DNA of 38,736 nucleotides from Curvibacter sp. (GTDB taxonomy: Bacteria; Pseudomonadota; Gammaproteobacteria; Burkholderiales; Burkholderiaceae_C). Every line of letters begins with the position of its first letter. Position 1 is the stretch's first letter. The notes below the pieces were generated by a model. The model was given only the letters and a program-made list of their open reading frames with translations, did not search any database and was not told where the DNA came from. Shown here piece after piece: positions 8,347-17,182 of this stretch. A program made the position numbers and the translations under genes. The stretch lies in the NCBI GenBank assembly GCA_019233055.1, contig JAFAMV010000168.1, forward strand, positions 1 through 38,736, read 5' to 3'.

Positions 8347-9726
8347 ATGAGCCTGCGCATCCACAACACGTTGACGCGTGATCTGCAAGCCTTTTCCCCG
8401 ATCGATCCAGGCCATGTGCGCATGTATGTGTGCGGCATGACGGTCTATGACCTGTGTCATCTGGGGCACGCGCGTTCGATGCTGGCTTTTGATGTGGTGC
8501 AACGCTGGCTGCGCACCAGTGGCTATAAGGTCACCTATGTGCGCAACATCACCGACATCGACGACAAGATCATCCGGCGTGCGGTCGAGAACGGCGAGTC
8601 GATCCGCAACCTGACCGACCGCATGATCGCGGCCCTGCACGAGGATGCGGATGCCCTGGGCGTGCAGCGCCCCACCCACGAGCCGCGCGCCACCGAATAC
8701 GTGCCCCAGATGCTGAAGATGATCGGCACGCTGGAGGCCCATGGCCTGGCCTACCGCGCCGGCAATGGCGACGTCAACTACTCGGTGCGCAAGTTTCCCC
8801 ATTACGGCCAGTTGAGCGGCAAGTCGCTGGACGAGTTGCGCGCCGGCGAGCGGGTCGCGGTGGCCGACGGCAAGGAGGATCCGCTCGACCCGGTGCTCTG
8901 GAAGAGCGCCAAGGCCAGCGAGCCCGACGACGCCAAATGGCCCAGCGAGTTCGGCCCGGGCCGGCCCGGCTGGCACATCGAGTGCTCGGCCATGGCCTGC
9001 GAACTGCTCGGCGACACCTTCGACATCCACGGCGGCGGCGCCGACCTGCAGTTCCCGCACCATGAGACCGAGATCGCCCAGAGCGAGGGCGCGACGGGCA
9101 AGACCTTCGCCAGGGTCTGGATGCACAACGGCTTCATCAATGTGGACAACGAGAAGATGTCCAAGAGCCTGGGCAACTTCTTCACCATCCGCGATGTGCT
9201 GAAGGTCTTCGATGCCGAGACCATCCGCTTCTTCGTGGTGCGCACCCATTACCGCAGTCCCCTGGGCTACAGCGATGCGCACCTGCAGGATGCCCGCAAC
9301 GGTTTGCGGCGCCTGTACACCGCCCTCGATCTGGTGGCCCCGGCGCCGCTGTCGGCCATCGACTGGAGCCTGCCTCATGCGGCCCGCTTCAAGGCCGCCA
9401 TGGACGAGGATTTCGGCACCCCCGATGCGGTGGCCGTGCTGTTCGACCTGGCCGGCGAGGTCAACCGCAGCCGCTCGGCCGAAGCCGCCGGGCTGCTCAA
9501 GGCGCTGGGGGGCTGCATCGGCCTGCTGCAGGACGAGCCCCGGGCCTTCCTGCAGGCCGGCTCCACGGTCGACGAGGCGCAGATCCGGCGCCTGATCGAT
9601 CAACGCGCCGAGGCCAAGAAGGCGCGCGACTTCGCCCTTGCCGACCGCATCCGCGACGATCTGCTGGCCCAGGGCATCGTCCTCAAGGACTCTGCTGCGG
9701 GCACCACCTGGGAGGCGGCCCAGTGA
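8347..9726 (+). CDS. cysS: Cysteinyl-tRNA synthetase
   Basis: This is a 459-residue class Ia aminoacyl-tRNA synthetase that charges tRNA-Cys. The HIGH-type motif appears as CHLGHARS, and the KMSKS motif as [10 protein letters not shown]. Zinc ligands fit the Cys in YVCGMTVYD, the Cys of HIECSAMA and the downstream HHETE. Length matches the family. The ATG at 8347 begins the family-typical MSLRIHNT segment; the longer open frame upstream has no family similarity. No strong Shine-Dalgarno sequence precedes it. It is divergent from the envelope operon and is followed 44 bp later by the glycosylase gene. Confidence 0.97.
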   Translation: MSLRIHNTLTRDLQAFSPIDPGHVRMYVCGMTVYDLCHLGHARSMLAFDVVQRWLRTSGYKVTYVRNITDIDDKIIRRAVENGESIRNLTDRMIAALHEDADALGVQRPTHEPRATEYVPQMLKMIGTLEAHGLAYRAGNGDVNYSVRKFPHYGQLSGKSLDELRAGERVAVADGKEDPLDPVLWKSAKASEPDDAKWPSEFGPGRPGWHIECSAMACELLGDTFDIHGGGADLQFPHHETEIAQSEGATGKTFARVWMHNGFINVDNEKMSKSLGNFFTIRDVLKVFDAETIRFFVVRTHYRSPLGYSDAHLQDARNGLRRLYTALDLVAPAPLSAIDWSLPHAARFKAAMDEDFGTPDAVAVLFDLAGEVNRSRSAEAAGLLKALGGCIGLLQDEPRAFLQAGSTVDEAQIRRLIDQRAEAKKARDFALADRIRDDLLAQGIVLKDSAAGTTWEAAQ

Positions 9727-9770
9727 GCATCGCCGCCTTCCAGTCGATGAAGCAACCAGGGAACTGATCC

Positions 9771-10490
9771 ATGCCTGTCACCAGCCAGAAGGCGCCTGCT
9801 GCGGCCGGCGCCAAAGCCAGTGCCGCCAGAGCAGCCGCGCCATCCGCCCCTGCGGTCTCTGCCGGGGGCGCCGACACCCCCCTCTACTGGCAGGAGGCCT
9901 GCAAGCACCTGGTCAAGAAAGACCGGGTCATGAAACGCCTGATCCCGCAGTTCGGTGATGCCTGCCTGCAGACCCGGGGGGATGCCTTCACCACCCTGGC
10001 GCGCTCGATCGTGGGGCAGCAGATCTCGGTCAAGGCCGCCCAGTCGGTCTGGGACCGGTTTGCCGCCCTGCCGCGCAAGATGACCCCGGCCAATGTGCTC
10101 AAGCTCAAGGTCGATGACATGCGTGCGGCCGGCCTGAGCGCCCGCAAGGTCGAGTACCTGGTCGATCTGGCGCTGCATTTCGATGCCGGCAAGGTGCATG
10201 TGCAGGCCTGGGAAGAGATGGACGACGAGGCCATCGTGGCCGAACTGGTGGCCATCCGCGGCATCGGCCGCTGGACCGCCGACATGTTCCTCATCTTTCA
10301 CCTCATGCGGCCCAATGTGCTGCCACTGGATGACGTGGGTTTGATCAATGGCATCAGCCAGAACTATTTTTCGGGCGATCCTGTGAGCCGCAGCGATGCC
10401 CGGGAAGTGGCGGCGGCCTGGGCGCCGTTCTGCAGTGTTGCAACTTGGTATATTTGGCGCTCGCTGGATCCGCTGCCGGTGGCCTATTGA
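9771..10490 (+). CDS. DNA-3-methyladenine glycosylase II, AlkA-like (HhH-GPD)
   Basis: This is a 239-residue base-excision glycosylase. After an Ala-rich N-terminal tail (about 1-38) comes the HhH-GPD fold. It contains ARSIVGQQISVKAA, the helix-hairpin-helix LVAIRGIGRWTADMFL, and the catalytic aspartate region NVLPLDDVGL. Proteins of this kind remove alkylated purines from DNA. It lacks the extra N-terminal domain of E. coli AlkA and resembles the shorter betaproteobacterial form. AGGGA upstream of the ATG supports the start. The gene lies between cysS and accA in the same direction. Confidence 0.88.
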   Translation: MPVTSQKAPAAAGAKASAARAAAPSAPAVSAGGADTPLYWQEACKHLVKKDRVMKRLIPQFGDACLQTRGDAFTTLARSIVGQQISVKAAQSVWDRFAALPRKMTPANVLKLKVDDMRAAGLSARKVEYLVDLALHFDAGKVHVQAWEEMDDEAIVAELVAIRGIGRWTADMFLIFHLMRPNVLPLDDVGLINGISQNYFSGDPVSRSDAREVAAAWAPFCSVATWYIWRSLDPLPVAY

Positions 10491-10585
10491 GGGTGAGCGC
10501 AGAGGATTCCGCGGGCTGATCCACCGCAGCCCGCCTTGCCGGAGCGCCGCCAGCGGCGCACGGCAGACACCACAGGAGAATGACG

Positions 10586-11563
10586 TTGGCGAAAAAAACC
10601 TTTCTTGATTTCGAGCAGCCGATTGCCGAACTCGAAACCAAAATCGAAGAACTGCGCTACGTGCAAAACGAATCGGCGGTCGACATCTCCGAAGAGATCG
10701 ACCAGCTGAGCAAAAAGAGCCAGCAGCTCACCAAGGACCTCTACAGCGACCTGTCGCCCTGGCAGATCACCAAGATCGCCCGCCACCCCGAGCGCCCCTA
10801 CGCACTCGACTATGTGCGGGAACTGTTCACCGACTTCATCGAGCTGCATGGCGACCGGCATTTCTCGGACGACCTGAGCATCGTCGGCGGTCTGGCCCGC
10901 TTCAACGGCCATGCCTGCATGGTGATCGGCCAGCAGAAAGGCCGCGACACCAAGGAGCGCGCCCAGCGCAACTTCGGCATGAGCAAGCCCGAGGGCTACC
11001 GCAAGGCCCTGCGGCTCATGAAGACCGCCGAGAAGTTCAAGCTGCCGGTGTTCACCTTCGTCGACACCCCGGGCGCCTACCCTGGCATCGATGCCGAGGA
11101 GCGCGGGCAATCCGAGGCCATCGGCCGCAACATCTACGAGATGGCCCAGCTCGAAGTGCCGATCATCACCACCATCATCGGTGAAGGCGGCTCGGGCGGT
11201 GCGCTGGCGATCTCGGTGGCCGACACCGTGCTGATGCTGCAGTACTCGGTCTACTCGGTCATCAGCCCCGAAGGCTGTGCCTCCATCCTCTGGAAGACCA
11301 GTGAGCGTGCCCAGGATGCGGCCGATGCCCTGGGCATCACCGCCCATCGACTCAAGGCCCTGGGGTTGGTCGACAAGATCGTCAGCGAGCCGGTGGGCGG
11401 CGCCCACCGCGACCACAAGCAGATGGCAGCCTTCCTCAAGCGCGCGCTCAATGATGCCTGGCGCCAACTGGCCGACCTGAAGGTCAAGGAGCTGGTCGAC
11501 CGCCGCTATGACCGCCTGCAGAGCTACGGCCGCTTCACCGACACCAAGGCCGACACCCGCTGA
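10586..11563 (+). CDS. accA: Acetyl-CoA carboxylase carboxyltransferase subunit alpha
   Basis: This is a 325-residue alpha subunit that, with AccD, transfers the carboxyl group from biotin to acetyl-CoA, the first step of fatty acid synthesis. The start is placed at TTG 10586, giving the family-typical [16 protein letters not shown]-terminus. AGGAG (10574-10578) is 7 nt from this TTG but only 1 nt from the ATG at 10580. Conserved blocks include [23 protein letters not shown] and [11 protein letters not shown]. It is followed by a strong terminator, so it ends its transcription unit. Confidence 0.96.
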   Translation: MAKKTFLDFEQPIAELETKIEELRYVQNESAVDISEEIDQLSKKSQQLTKDLYSDLSPWQITKIARHPERPYALDYVRELFTDFIELHGDRHFSDDLSIVGGLARFNGHACMVIGQQKGRDTKERAQRNFGMSKPEGYRKALRLMKTAEKFKLPVFTFVDTPGAYPGIDAEERGQSEAIGRNIYEMAQLEVPIITTIIGEGGSGGALAISVADTVLMLQYSVYSVISPEGCASILWKTSERAQDAADALGITAHRLKALGLVDKIVSEPVGGAHRDHKQMAAFLKRALNDAWRQLADLKVKELVDRRYDRLQSYGRFTDTKADTR

Positions 11564-11588
11564 CATCGACAGCCGGATTGTCGACAGG

Positions 11589-11618
11589 CGCCTGCGGTTT
11601 CCGCAGGCGTTTTTTTTT
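11589..11618 (+). terminator. Intrinsic terminator after accA
   Basis: A perfect 9-bp stem, CGCCTGCGG (11589-11597) with CCGCAGGCG (11601-11609) around a TTT loop, is followed by nine T residues (11610-11618). It starts 25 bp after the accA stop. Confidence 0.95.
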
Positions 11619-11643
11619 GACCAGTTGGGAAGCAATTTTCTCA

Positions 11644-11672
11644 TTGACGTGCCGTCCGTCGGCGGGCATAAA
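11644..11672 (+). promoter_or_regulatory. Candidate sigma-70 promoter for the Cache chemoreceptor
   Basis: TTGACG (11644-11649) and CATAAA (11667-11672) are separated by 17 bp, just downstream of the accA terminator and 40 bp before the chemoreceptor start. No clear sigma-28 flagellar promoter was seen instead. Confidence 0.5.
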
Positions 11673-11711
11673 TGCGAACAGTCAGATGGACCGGTTTTCA
11701 AGGGGAATGCC

Positions 11712-13553
11712 GTGGCTGTTTTGAAGACGCTTCGTGGACAGATCCTGCTGGCCTCGGTGGCCTGCCTGGTGGTGGGGCTGCTGGCGGTGACCTTGGCCAA
11801 CTATGTCACCGCGCGTCGGCGGGCCCTCGACGACCTGGCCCAGCAGAGCCAGGCCCTGGTGCAAAGCCATGCCCAATCGATCGAGGAATGGGTGGCGGCC
11901 AAGGGCGGAATCGTGAAGGCGGCGCTCGATGTGGTGCAGGATCCCGAACCTGCCCGTTCACTGCTGATGCTGCAGCATGCAGGCCAGTTCCAGACGGTCT
12001 ATTTCGGCTACGCGGACAAGCACTACATCTTTGCCGAACCGCGCAATCTGCCGCCCGACTACGACCCGACGGCCAGGCCCTGGTACACGCTGGCGGCCCA
12101 GGCCGGCAAATCGGTGGTCACGCCCCCCTATGTATCGGCCTCGGACGGCCAGTTGGTGGTGACCTTTGCCGAGCCGGTCCTCGGCGGCGGGGCGCTGAAG
12201 GCGGTGGCCGCCGCCGATGTGGGCATGGGGGAGGTGGTCAGCAATGTGAAATCGATCCACCCGACCCCCAGCAGCTTTGCCTTCCTGGTGTCCAGCGACG
12301 GCAAGGTCATCGCCCACACCGACGCCCGCTTCACCCTCAAGCCCGTGACCGATCTGTCGGCCTCCCTGTCGGCCGACAAGCTCACGGCGGCCTCGGGCGT
12401 GTCGGAGCAGTTGCCGGTGGACATCGGCGGCCGGCCGGTCTTGTTGACCGTGGTGCCGGTCCACGGCACCTCATGGCTGCTGGTGGTGGCCCTGGACGAG
12501 GCCGAGGCCCTGGCCCCCATCGGCCGCATGCTCAGCTCATCCCTGCTGGTCAGCCTGCTGGTCCTGGTGGTGGCCGGCCTGCTGCTGGCCGGGCTGCTCT
12601 CGCAGCGTCTGGGTCGCCTGCTCCAGTTGCGCGATGCGATGCGTGAGATCGGCAGCGGCGACGGCGATCTGACGCGCAGCCTCAGCACCCAGGGGCATGA
12701 CGAACTGGCCGAGATCGCCAGCAGCTTCAACACCTTCACCCACAAGCTGGCGGTGGTCCTGGCGCAGATCCGGGACGCCAGCGGATCGGTTCGACTGGCC
12801 GCCGAGGAGATCGCCACCGGCAATCAGGACCTCAGCAGCCGCACCGAGCTGACGGCCTCGAGCCTCGAGCAGACCTCGAGCTCCATGCAGCAGATGACCG
12901 AGACGGTGCGCATCAACGCCGATTCGACGCAGCAGGCCAATCAACTGGTGGCCCAGGCGTCAGCGGTGGCCGGGCAGGGCGGCGCGGTGGTGGGCCAGGT
13001 GGTGCAGACCATGGAGCAGATCAATGCCGCCTCCAAAAAGATCGCCGACATCATCGGCGTCATCGACGGCATCGCCTTCCAGACCAACATCCTGGCCCTC
13101 AATGCCGCCGTCGAGGCCGCCCGTGCCGGCGAGCAGGGGCGCGGTTTTGCGGTGGTCGCCGGCGAGGTGCGCAGCCTGGCCCAGCGCAGCGCCCAGGCGG
13201 CACGTGAGATCAAGACCCTGATCTCGACCTCGGTCGACCGGGTGGAGGATGGTGCCCGCCAGGTCGAGACCGCCGGCAGCACCATGCGCGAGATCGTGAC
13301 CGCCGTGGAACGTGTGGCCCACATCATGGCCGAGATCCAGAGCGCGACCTCCGAGCAGAACGCCAGCATCACCGAGATCGGGCAGGCCGTGAACCAGCTG
13401 GACCAGATGACCCAGCAGAACGCCGCCCTGGTCGAGCAGAGTGCTGCCGCCGCCGCCAGCCTGAAGGACCAGTCGGTCAGGCTGTCCGAGGTGGTGGGCG
13501 AGTTCAGGCTGGCCGAACACCACACGGGCGCAGCGCGGCTGCCGCTGCGTTGA
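11712..13553 (+). CDS. Methyl-accepting chemotaxis protein with dCache sensor domain
   Basis: This is a 613-residue transmembrane chemoreceptor. The start is GTG 11712 with AGGGG 6 nt upstream; a longer open frame upstream runs through the terminator and promoter and is not coding. TM1 is at about 9-31 and TM2 at about 274-297. Between them lies a periplasmic double-Cache domain with YDPTARPWY and PPYVSAS. HAMP follows (about 298-350), then the cytoplasmic hairpin with tip [20 protein letters not shown]. The Arg-x-Trp-Tyr pattern resembles amino-acid-binding Cache domains, but the Asp expected two residues after the Tyr of PPY is Ser here. No CheR-tethering C-terminal pentapeptide is present. 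It is paralogous to the receptor at 22785. Confidence 0.93.
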   Translation: MAVLKTLRGQILLASVACLVVGLLAVTLANYVTARRRALDDLAQQSQALVQSHAQSIEEWVAAKGGIVKAALDVVQDPEPARSLLMLQHAGQFQTVYFGYADKHYIFAEPRNLPPDYDPTARPWYTLAAQAGKSVVTPPYVSASDGQLVVTFAEPVLGGGALKAVAAADVGMGEVVSNVKSIHPTPSSFAFLVSSDGKVIAHTDARFTLKPVTDLSASLSADKLTAASGVSEQLPVDIGGRPVLLTVVPVHGTSWLLVVALDEAEALAPIGRMLSSSLLVSLLVLVVAGLLLAGLLSQRLGRLLQLRDAMREIGSGDGDLTRSLSTQGHDELAEIASSFNTFTHKLAVVLAQIRDASGSVRLAAEEIATGNQDLSSRTELTASSLEQTSSSMQQMTETVRINADSTQQANQLVAQASAVAGQGGAVVGQVVQTMEQINAASKKIADIIGVIDGIAFQTNILALNAAVEAARAGEQGRGFAVVAGEVRSLAQRSAQAAREIKTLISTSVDRVEDGARQVETAGSTMREIVTAVERVAHIMAEIQSATSEQNASITEIGQAVNQLDQMTQQNAALVEQSAAAAASLKDQSVRLSEVVGEFRLAEHHTGAARLPLR

Positions 13554-13586
13554 TGGCGGGCCCGGCGGTGCTATAACCGCCAGCCC

Positions 13587-14534
13587 ATGACCCTTGCATT
13601 CGATGCCGCGATCGCGGCCTTCCAGCCTGCGCTGCCCCTGGCGGTGGCCTTCAGTGGCGGCGCCGATTCGACGGCCTTGCTGCTGGCCTGCGCACGGCGC
13701 TGGCCGGGGCAGGTCAGGGCCGTGCATGTGCACCACGGGCTGCAGGCCGCCGCCGATGCGTTCGAGGCCTTCTGTCACGAGGCTTGCGCGCGCTGGTCGG
13801 TCCCCTTGGTGGTGCGGCGCATCGATGCCCGCCATGCCGGGGGCGACAGTCCCGAGGACACGGCCCGCCGAGCCCGCTATGCCGCACTCGATGAGGTGCT
13901 GTCCGGGACCTGGCCGGACGACCCGGTGCAGACGCTGGCATTGGCCCAACATGCCGATGACCAGGTCGAGACACTGTTGCTGGCCCTGTCGCGCGGCGCC
14001 GGCCTGCCCGGTCTGGCCGCCATGCCGGCCCGCTGGCAGCGGGGGGGCTTGCGGTGCGAGCGGCCCTTGCTGGCCGTGGCCGGTGCTGAGGTGCGCGCCT
14101 GGTTGCAGGCGCAGGGCGAGTCCTGGATCGAGGACCCGAGCAACCAGGACCCACGCTTCACCCGCAACCGCATCCGCCAGCAGTTGCTGCCGGCCTTGCA
14201 GGCGGTTTTTCCGTCCTTCCGGGACACCGTGGCGCGCAGTGCCGCCCACGCGGCGCAGGCCCAGGGACTGCTCGAGGAACTGGCCGCCGGCGATCTGCAG
14301 ACCGTCGGACTGCCCCCGCGCATTGCAGCGTTGCAAGGCCTGAGTGCGGCCCGGCAGGCCAATGTGCTGCGGTATTGGCTGGCCGCCAGTCACGCGACCG
14401 CGCCCAGCGCGGCGCAGCTGCAGGAACTGCTGCGGCAGGTGCAGGACTGCCGCACCCGGGGCCACCGCATCGAACTCAAAATCGGGCGTGGCTGGCTGCG
14501 TCGTCGGGGTGACGCACTCGATTGGTACAATTGA
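13587..14534 (+). CDS. tilS: tRNA(Ile)-lysidine synthetase
   Basis: This is a 315-residue N-type ATP pyrophosphatase that attaches lysine to C34 of the CAU-anticodon tRNA-Ile, changing its codon and amino-acid identity. The PP-loop is FSGGADSTALL near residue 24. Also present are HVHHGLQ, LAQHADDQVETLLL and the IEDPSNQDPRFTRNRIR segment that contacts tRNA. It is shorter than the E. coli enzyme because the C-terminal domain is reduced. It starts 33 bp after the chemoreceptor stop. No Shine-Dalgarno sequence is obvious. Confidence 0.95.
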   Translation: MTLAFDAAIAAFQPALPLAVAFSGGADSTALLLACARRWPGQVRAVHVHHGLQAAADAFEAFCHEACARWSVPLVVRRIDARHAGGDSPEDTARRARYAALDEVLSGTWPDDPVQTLALAQHADDQVETLLLALSRGAGLPGLAAMPARWQRGGLRCERPLLAVAGAEVRAWLQAQGESWIEDPSNQDPRFTRNRIRQQLLPALQAVFPSFRDTVARSAAHAAQAQGLLEELAAGDLQTVGLPPRIAALQGLSAARQANVLRYWLAASHATAPSAAQLQELLRQVQDCRTRGHRIELKIGRGWLRRRGDALDWYN

Positions 14535-14632
14535 AAAGTTTTGGTCTTCCTTTTTTGCACGAAAAACCGGCGGCGCCCCAAAACGTTGTTCAACCTGTGC
14601 CGCTGATCCGAGTTTCGTACCCCGACACACCA

Positions 14633-15901
14633 ATGGCATTGATCGTTCACAAATACGGCGGCACGTCCATGGGCTCGACCGAGCGCATCCGCAATGTCGC
14701 CAAGCGGGTCGCCAAATGGGCGCGCGCCGGCCACCAGATGGTGGTGGTTCCGAGCGCCATGAGCGGCGAGACCAACCGCCTGCTGGGCCTGGCCAAGGAA
14801 CTGGCACCCGCCAAGGCCGCCGCCGCCTACAACCGCGAACTCGACATGCTGGCCGCCACCGGCGAGCAGGCTTCCTCGGCGCTGCTGGCCATCGCGCTGC
14901 AGGCCGAAGGCATGGAGTCCGTCAGCTACGCTGGCTGGCAGGTGCCCGTGAAGACCAACAGCGCCTACACCAAGGCCCGCATCGAGTCGATCGACGACGC
15001 CCGCGTCCGTGCTGACCTGGCCGCCGGCAAGGTGGTGGTCATCACCGGCTTCCAGGGCGTGGACGAGGACGACAACATCACCACCCTGGGGCGTGGCGGC
15101 AGCGACACCTCGGCCGTGGCCGTGGCCGCCGCCATGAAGGCCCATGAATGCCTGATCTACACCGATGTGGACGGCGTCTACACCACCGATCCGCGCGTCG
15201 TGCCCGAGGCGCGTCGTCTGCAGACCGTGAGCTTCGAAGAGATGCTCGAAATGGCCTCGCTGGGCTCCAAGGTGCTGCAGATCCGTTCGGTCGAATTCGC
15301 CGGCAAATACAAGGTGCCGCTGCGCGTGCTGTCGAGCTTCACGCCCTGGGACATCGACATCCATGAAGAGGCCAAGTCCGGCACGCTGATTACTTTTGAG
15401 GAAGACGAAAAAATGGAACAAGCCGTCGTATCCGGCATCGCGTTCAACCGTGACGAGGCCAAGATCTCCGTGCTGGGCGTGCCTGACAAACCCGGCATCG
15501 CCTACCAGATCCTGGGGGCCGTGGCCGACGCCAACATCGAAGTCGATGTGATCATCCAGAACATCAGCAAGGACGGCAAGACCGATTTCAGCTTCACCGT
15601 GCACCGCAACGACTACGCCCGCACGGTCGAACTGCTGACCAGCAAGGTCGTGCCGGCACTGGGCGCCCAGGAAGTGGTGGGCGACACCAAGATCTGCAAG
15701 GTCAGCATCGTGGGCATCGGCATGCGCAGCCACGTGGGTGTGGCCGCCAAGATGTTCCGCCACCTCTCCGAGGAAGGCATCAACATCCAGATGATCTCGA
15801 CTTCCGAGATCAAGACCTCGGTCGTGATCGACGAGAAGTACATGGAACTCGCCGTGCGAGCCCTGCACCGCGCCTTCGATCTGGATCAGCCGGCTTCCTG
15901 A
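14633..15901 (+). CDS. lysC: Aspartate kinase (lysine/threonine-sensitive type)
   Basis: This is a 422-residue enzyme that phosphorylates aspartate at the head of the lysine, threonine and methionine pathway. The N-terminal kinase domain begins VHKYGGTSMGS and includes GRGGSDTSAVA and YTDVDGVYTTDPR. Two C-terminal ACT domains (about 265-422) bind feedback inhibitors. In this class an internal start often yields a separate beta subunit, but none was assigned here. The 98-nt gap after tilS shows no lysine-riboswitch-like structure. TACAAT at 14526-14531, inside the end of tilS, is a possible -10 element without a good -35. Confidence 0.97.
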   Translation: MALIVHKYGGTSMGSTERIRNVAKRVAKWARAGHQMVVVPSAMSGETNRLLGLAKELAPAKAAAAYNRELDMLAATGEQASSALLAIALQAEGMESVSYAGWQVPVKTNSAYTKARIESIDDARVRADLAAGKVVVITGFQGVDEDDNITTLGRGGSDTSAVAVAAAMKAHECLIYTDVDGVYTTDPRVVPEARRLQTVSFEEMLEMASLGSKVLQIRSVEFAGKYKVPLRVLSSFTPWDIDIHEEAKSGTLITFEEDEKMEQAVVSGIAFNRDEAKISVLGVPDKPGIAYQILGAVADANIEVDVIIQNISKDGKTDFSFTVHRNDYARTVELLTSKVVPALGAQEVVGDTKICKVSIVGIGMRSHVGVAAKMFRHLSEEGINIQMISTSEIKTSVVIDEKYMELAVRALHRAFDLDQPAS

Positions 15902-15916
15902 AACCGGCCTCTTTTT
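15889..15916 (+). terminator. Probable intrinsic terminator overlapping the lysC stop
   Basis: GCCGG (15889-15893) pairs with CCGGC (15904-15908), with a further short TT/AA pairing inside, followed by CTCTTTTT. The stem begins inside the last lysC codons. It is shorter than typical, so confidence is moderate. Confidence 0.45.
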
Positions 15917-15938
15917 GAGGCATAATAGCGGGATTGCT

Positions 15939-16031
15939 GGAAACGTGACCGAGTGGCCGAAGGTGCTCCCCTGCTAAGGGAGTATGGGGTGTAGAGCCTC
16001 ATCGAGGGTTCGAATCCCTCCGTTTCCGCCA
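15939..16031 (+). tRNA. tRNA-Ser (anticodon GCU), CCA encoded
   Basis: This is a 93-nt class II tRNA. Acceptor stem GGAAACG pairs with CGTTTCC; discriminator G and CCA are encoded. The anticodon arm is CTCCC-CTGCTAA-GGGAG with anticodon GCT at 15973-15975, reading AGC/AGU. A long variable arm and the T-arm GAGGG-TTCGAAT-CCCTC follow, as expected for tRNA-Ser. CATAAT at 15921-15926, 12 nt upstream, is a plausible -10 element. The gene lies between core lysC and accessory-looking DNA, a classic position for integration of mobile elements. Confidence 0.97.
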
Positions 16032-16064
16032 GTGATACCTCCGGATGCTTCCGGATGAATTCAG

Positions 16065-16101
16065 AAAACCCTGTCTTCCCAGAGGAGACAGGGTTTTTTT
16101 T
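16065..16101 (+). terminator. Intrinsic terminator after tRNA-Ser
   Basis: AAAACCCTGTCT (16065-16076) pairs perfectly with AGACAGGGTTTT (16086-16097) around a 9-nt loop, with a run of eight T residues (16094-16101). Confidence 0.92.
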
Positions 16102-16158
16102 CGTCCACTTGCGTCCGGACGAGTGCGTTTGAATCCGCGACTTTAGAGGGGCAGAATT

Positions 16159-16204
16159 GGGGGCAAATGGGGATCGATCCCCAGATCCCCAAAATTTTGC
16201 CCCC
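16159..16204. repeat. Nested inverted repeat downstream of tRNA-Ser
   Basis: The outer arms GGGGGCAAA (16159-16167) and TTTGCCCCC (16196-16204) are perfect. Inside lies the 14-bp perfect palindrome GGGGATCGATCCCC (16169-16182), a further ATCCCC copy (16185-16190) that can pair with GGGGAT, and AAAATTTT (16191-16198). There is no coding context. Confidence 0.75.
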
Positions 16205-16998
16205 ATGATCCATGACCATCACCGAGCTGCAATGTCGAAAAGCCTCCTGCCCTGCAGATCGGAGCCCTGCCTGACAAGTCGGACCGTGATGAGGGCACTC
16301 TGACAAGGCCCAAGAGCTGAGAGTTTGGGTGTCGGGTGTCGGGGGAGAACCTCACCGACTCATGCCATCAGGGTCCGCAGGTACCGCCAGCAAAACAGGC
16401 CGGATATAAGACTGCAGCCCTGCCTCTCGTTCCCTCTCGTATCCAGGTTGCTTGAAATCTGGGCGCTGTCCAAATAATCCACTCTGAATATACCGACCTG
16501 AAAGATAAGTCTGGCATCAACACAGGCGTCCGACCACGCTGAACACCGAGCGAGCATTCAATTCAAGGCAGGGCAATGAATTGCAGACAGTCCCAGCCGA
16601 AGGTGGCCCTTGCATCCGGCCTCGCAAATCACATCATCTGGGTGCATCCGCATGCATCCTGTCGTGGATCTTGTTTCTTTCCCGGGATCATGTAGTGGCA
16701 TTGTCATACCAATGTTGCATGAGTCAATGCGATGACATAGGCGGTTTTGGCACCGCAGGAGCTGGCCGGGGAAGACTCAGCATGGTGCACTCCGGGCAGA
16801 TTGCTCGATCTGGAAGCGACAGCGAGCGCGCAGGAAAATCCAGAATTTCACTGGGAAAGCAGCCTATTTTTACCAATTGGTAGTCCCGCATTTTTTTGGA
16901 AAACCTCGCACCAAGAAGGTGCTTTCCTGAGCCGATGTGGCTGAACCTTGATCTGAAGTGGATCAAGGCATTCTCCAAAATTCCATGCGTCATAAGTA

Positions 16999-17019
16999 AT
17001 TCTAATACGTCATTAGAAT
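16999..17019. repeat. Perfect 8-bp inverted repeat, operator-like
   Basis: ATTCTAAT (16999-17006) and ATTAGAAT (17012-17019) are perfect inverted arms around a 5-bp centre. It lies about 165 bp upstream of the GGDEF-EAL start in an AT-rich stretch. Too AT-rich and without a T-run to be a terminator, it looks more like a protein-binding site. Confidence 0.5.
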
Positions 17020-17182
17020 GCCATTGAAGTAAAAACTGAATTAAGCAAGCGAATTGTCAATCCGTTGCAAGCGAAGAATCATTGAGAATTAAGAAAAAGC
17101 GACTATTTTCCGATAAACGCGATATATATTTTTAACGAATTTCGGTTGTTCGTGAGTGCCCAGGGATTCATAGAAGAAGTAA

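Larger units (their letters stand above)
16102..17182. other. 1.1-kb stretch without a convincing gene
   Basis: No open frame here has a good start, a ribosome binding site and protein-like composition; the short frames overlap each other on both strands. GC content falls along the stretch, and the last 300 bp are AT-rich. It holds two inverted repeats (16159-16204 and 16999-17019). It also has a weak promoter candidate TTGTCA-N17-AATCAT (17054-17082) ahead of the GGDEF-EAL gene. No c-di-GMP riboswitch consensus was recognised. It may be the eroded end of an integrated element next to the tRNA gene (inference). Confidence 0.6.

Noticed and set aside
11508..11711. In-frame N-terminal extension of the first chemoreceptor
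   Set aside because: It would overlap the end of accA, its terminator and a promoter. The GTG at 11712 has a good ribosome binding site and begins just before TM1.
13050..13180. Long near-identical DNA shared by the three chemoreceptor genes
   Set aside because: It is the conserved signalling tip of the family, not a mobile repeat.
14535..14632. Possible lysine riboswitch before lysC
   Set aside because: The gap is only 98 nt, far shorter than a lysine riboswitch, and shows none of its conserved helices.
15886..16206. Open frame antisense to tRNA-Ser
   Set aside because: The segment GFEPSMRLYTPYSLSRG is the familiar spurious translation of tRNA-Ser on the opposite strand, with no start signals.
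16581..16993. Short open frames on both strands in the non-coding stretch
   Set aside because: They overlap each other, lack ribosome binding sites and show no domain or signal features.
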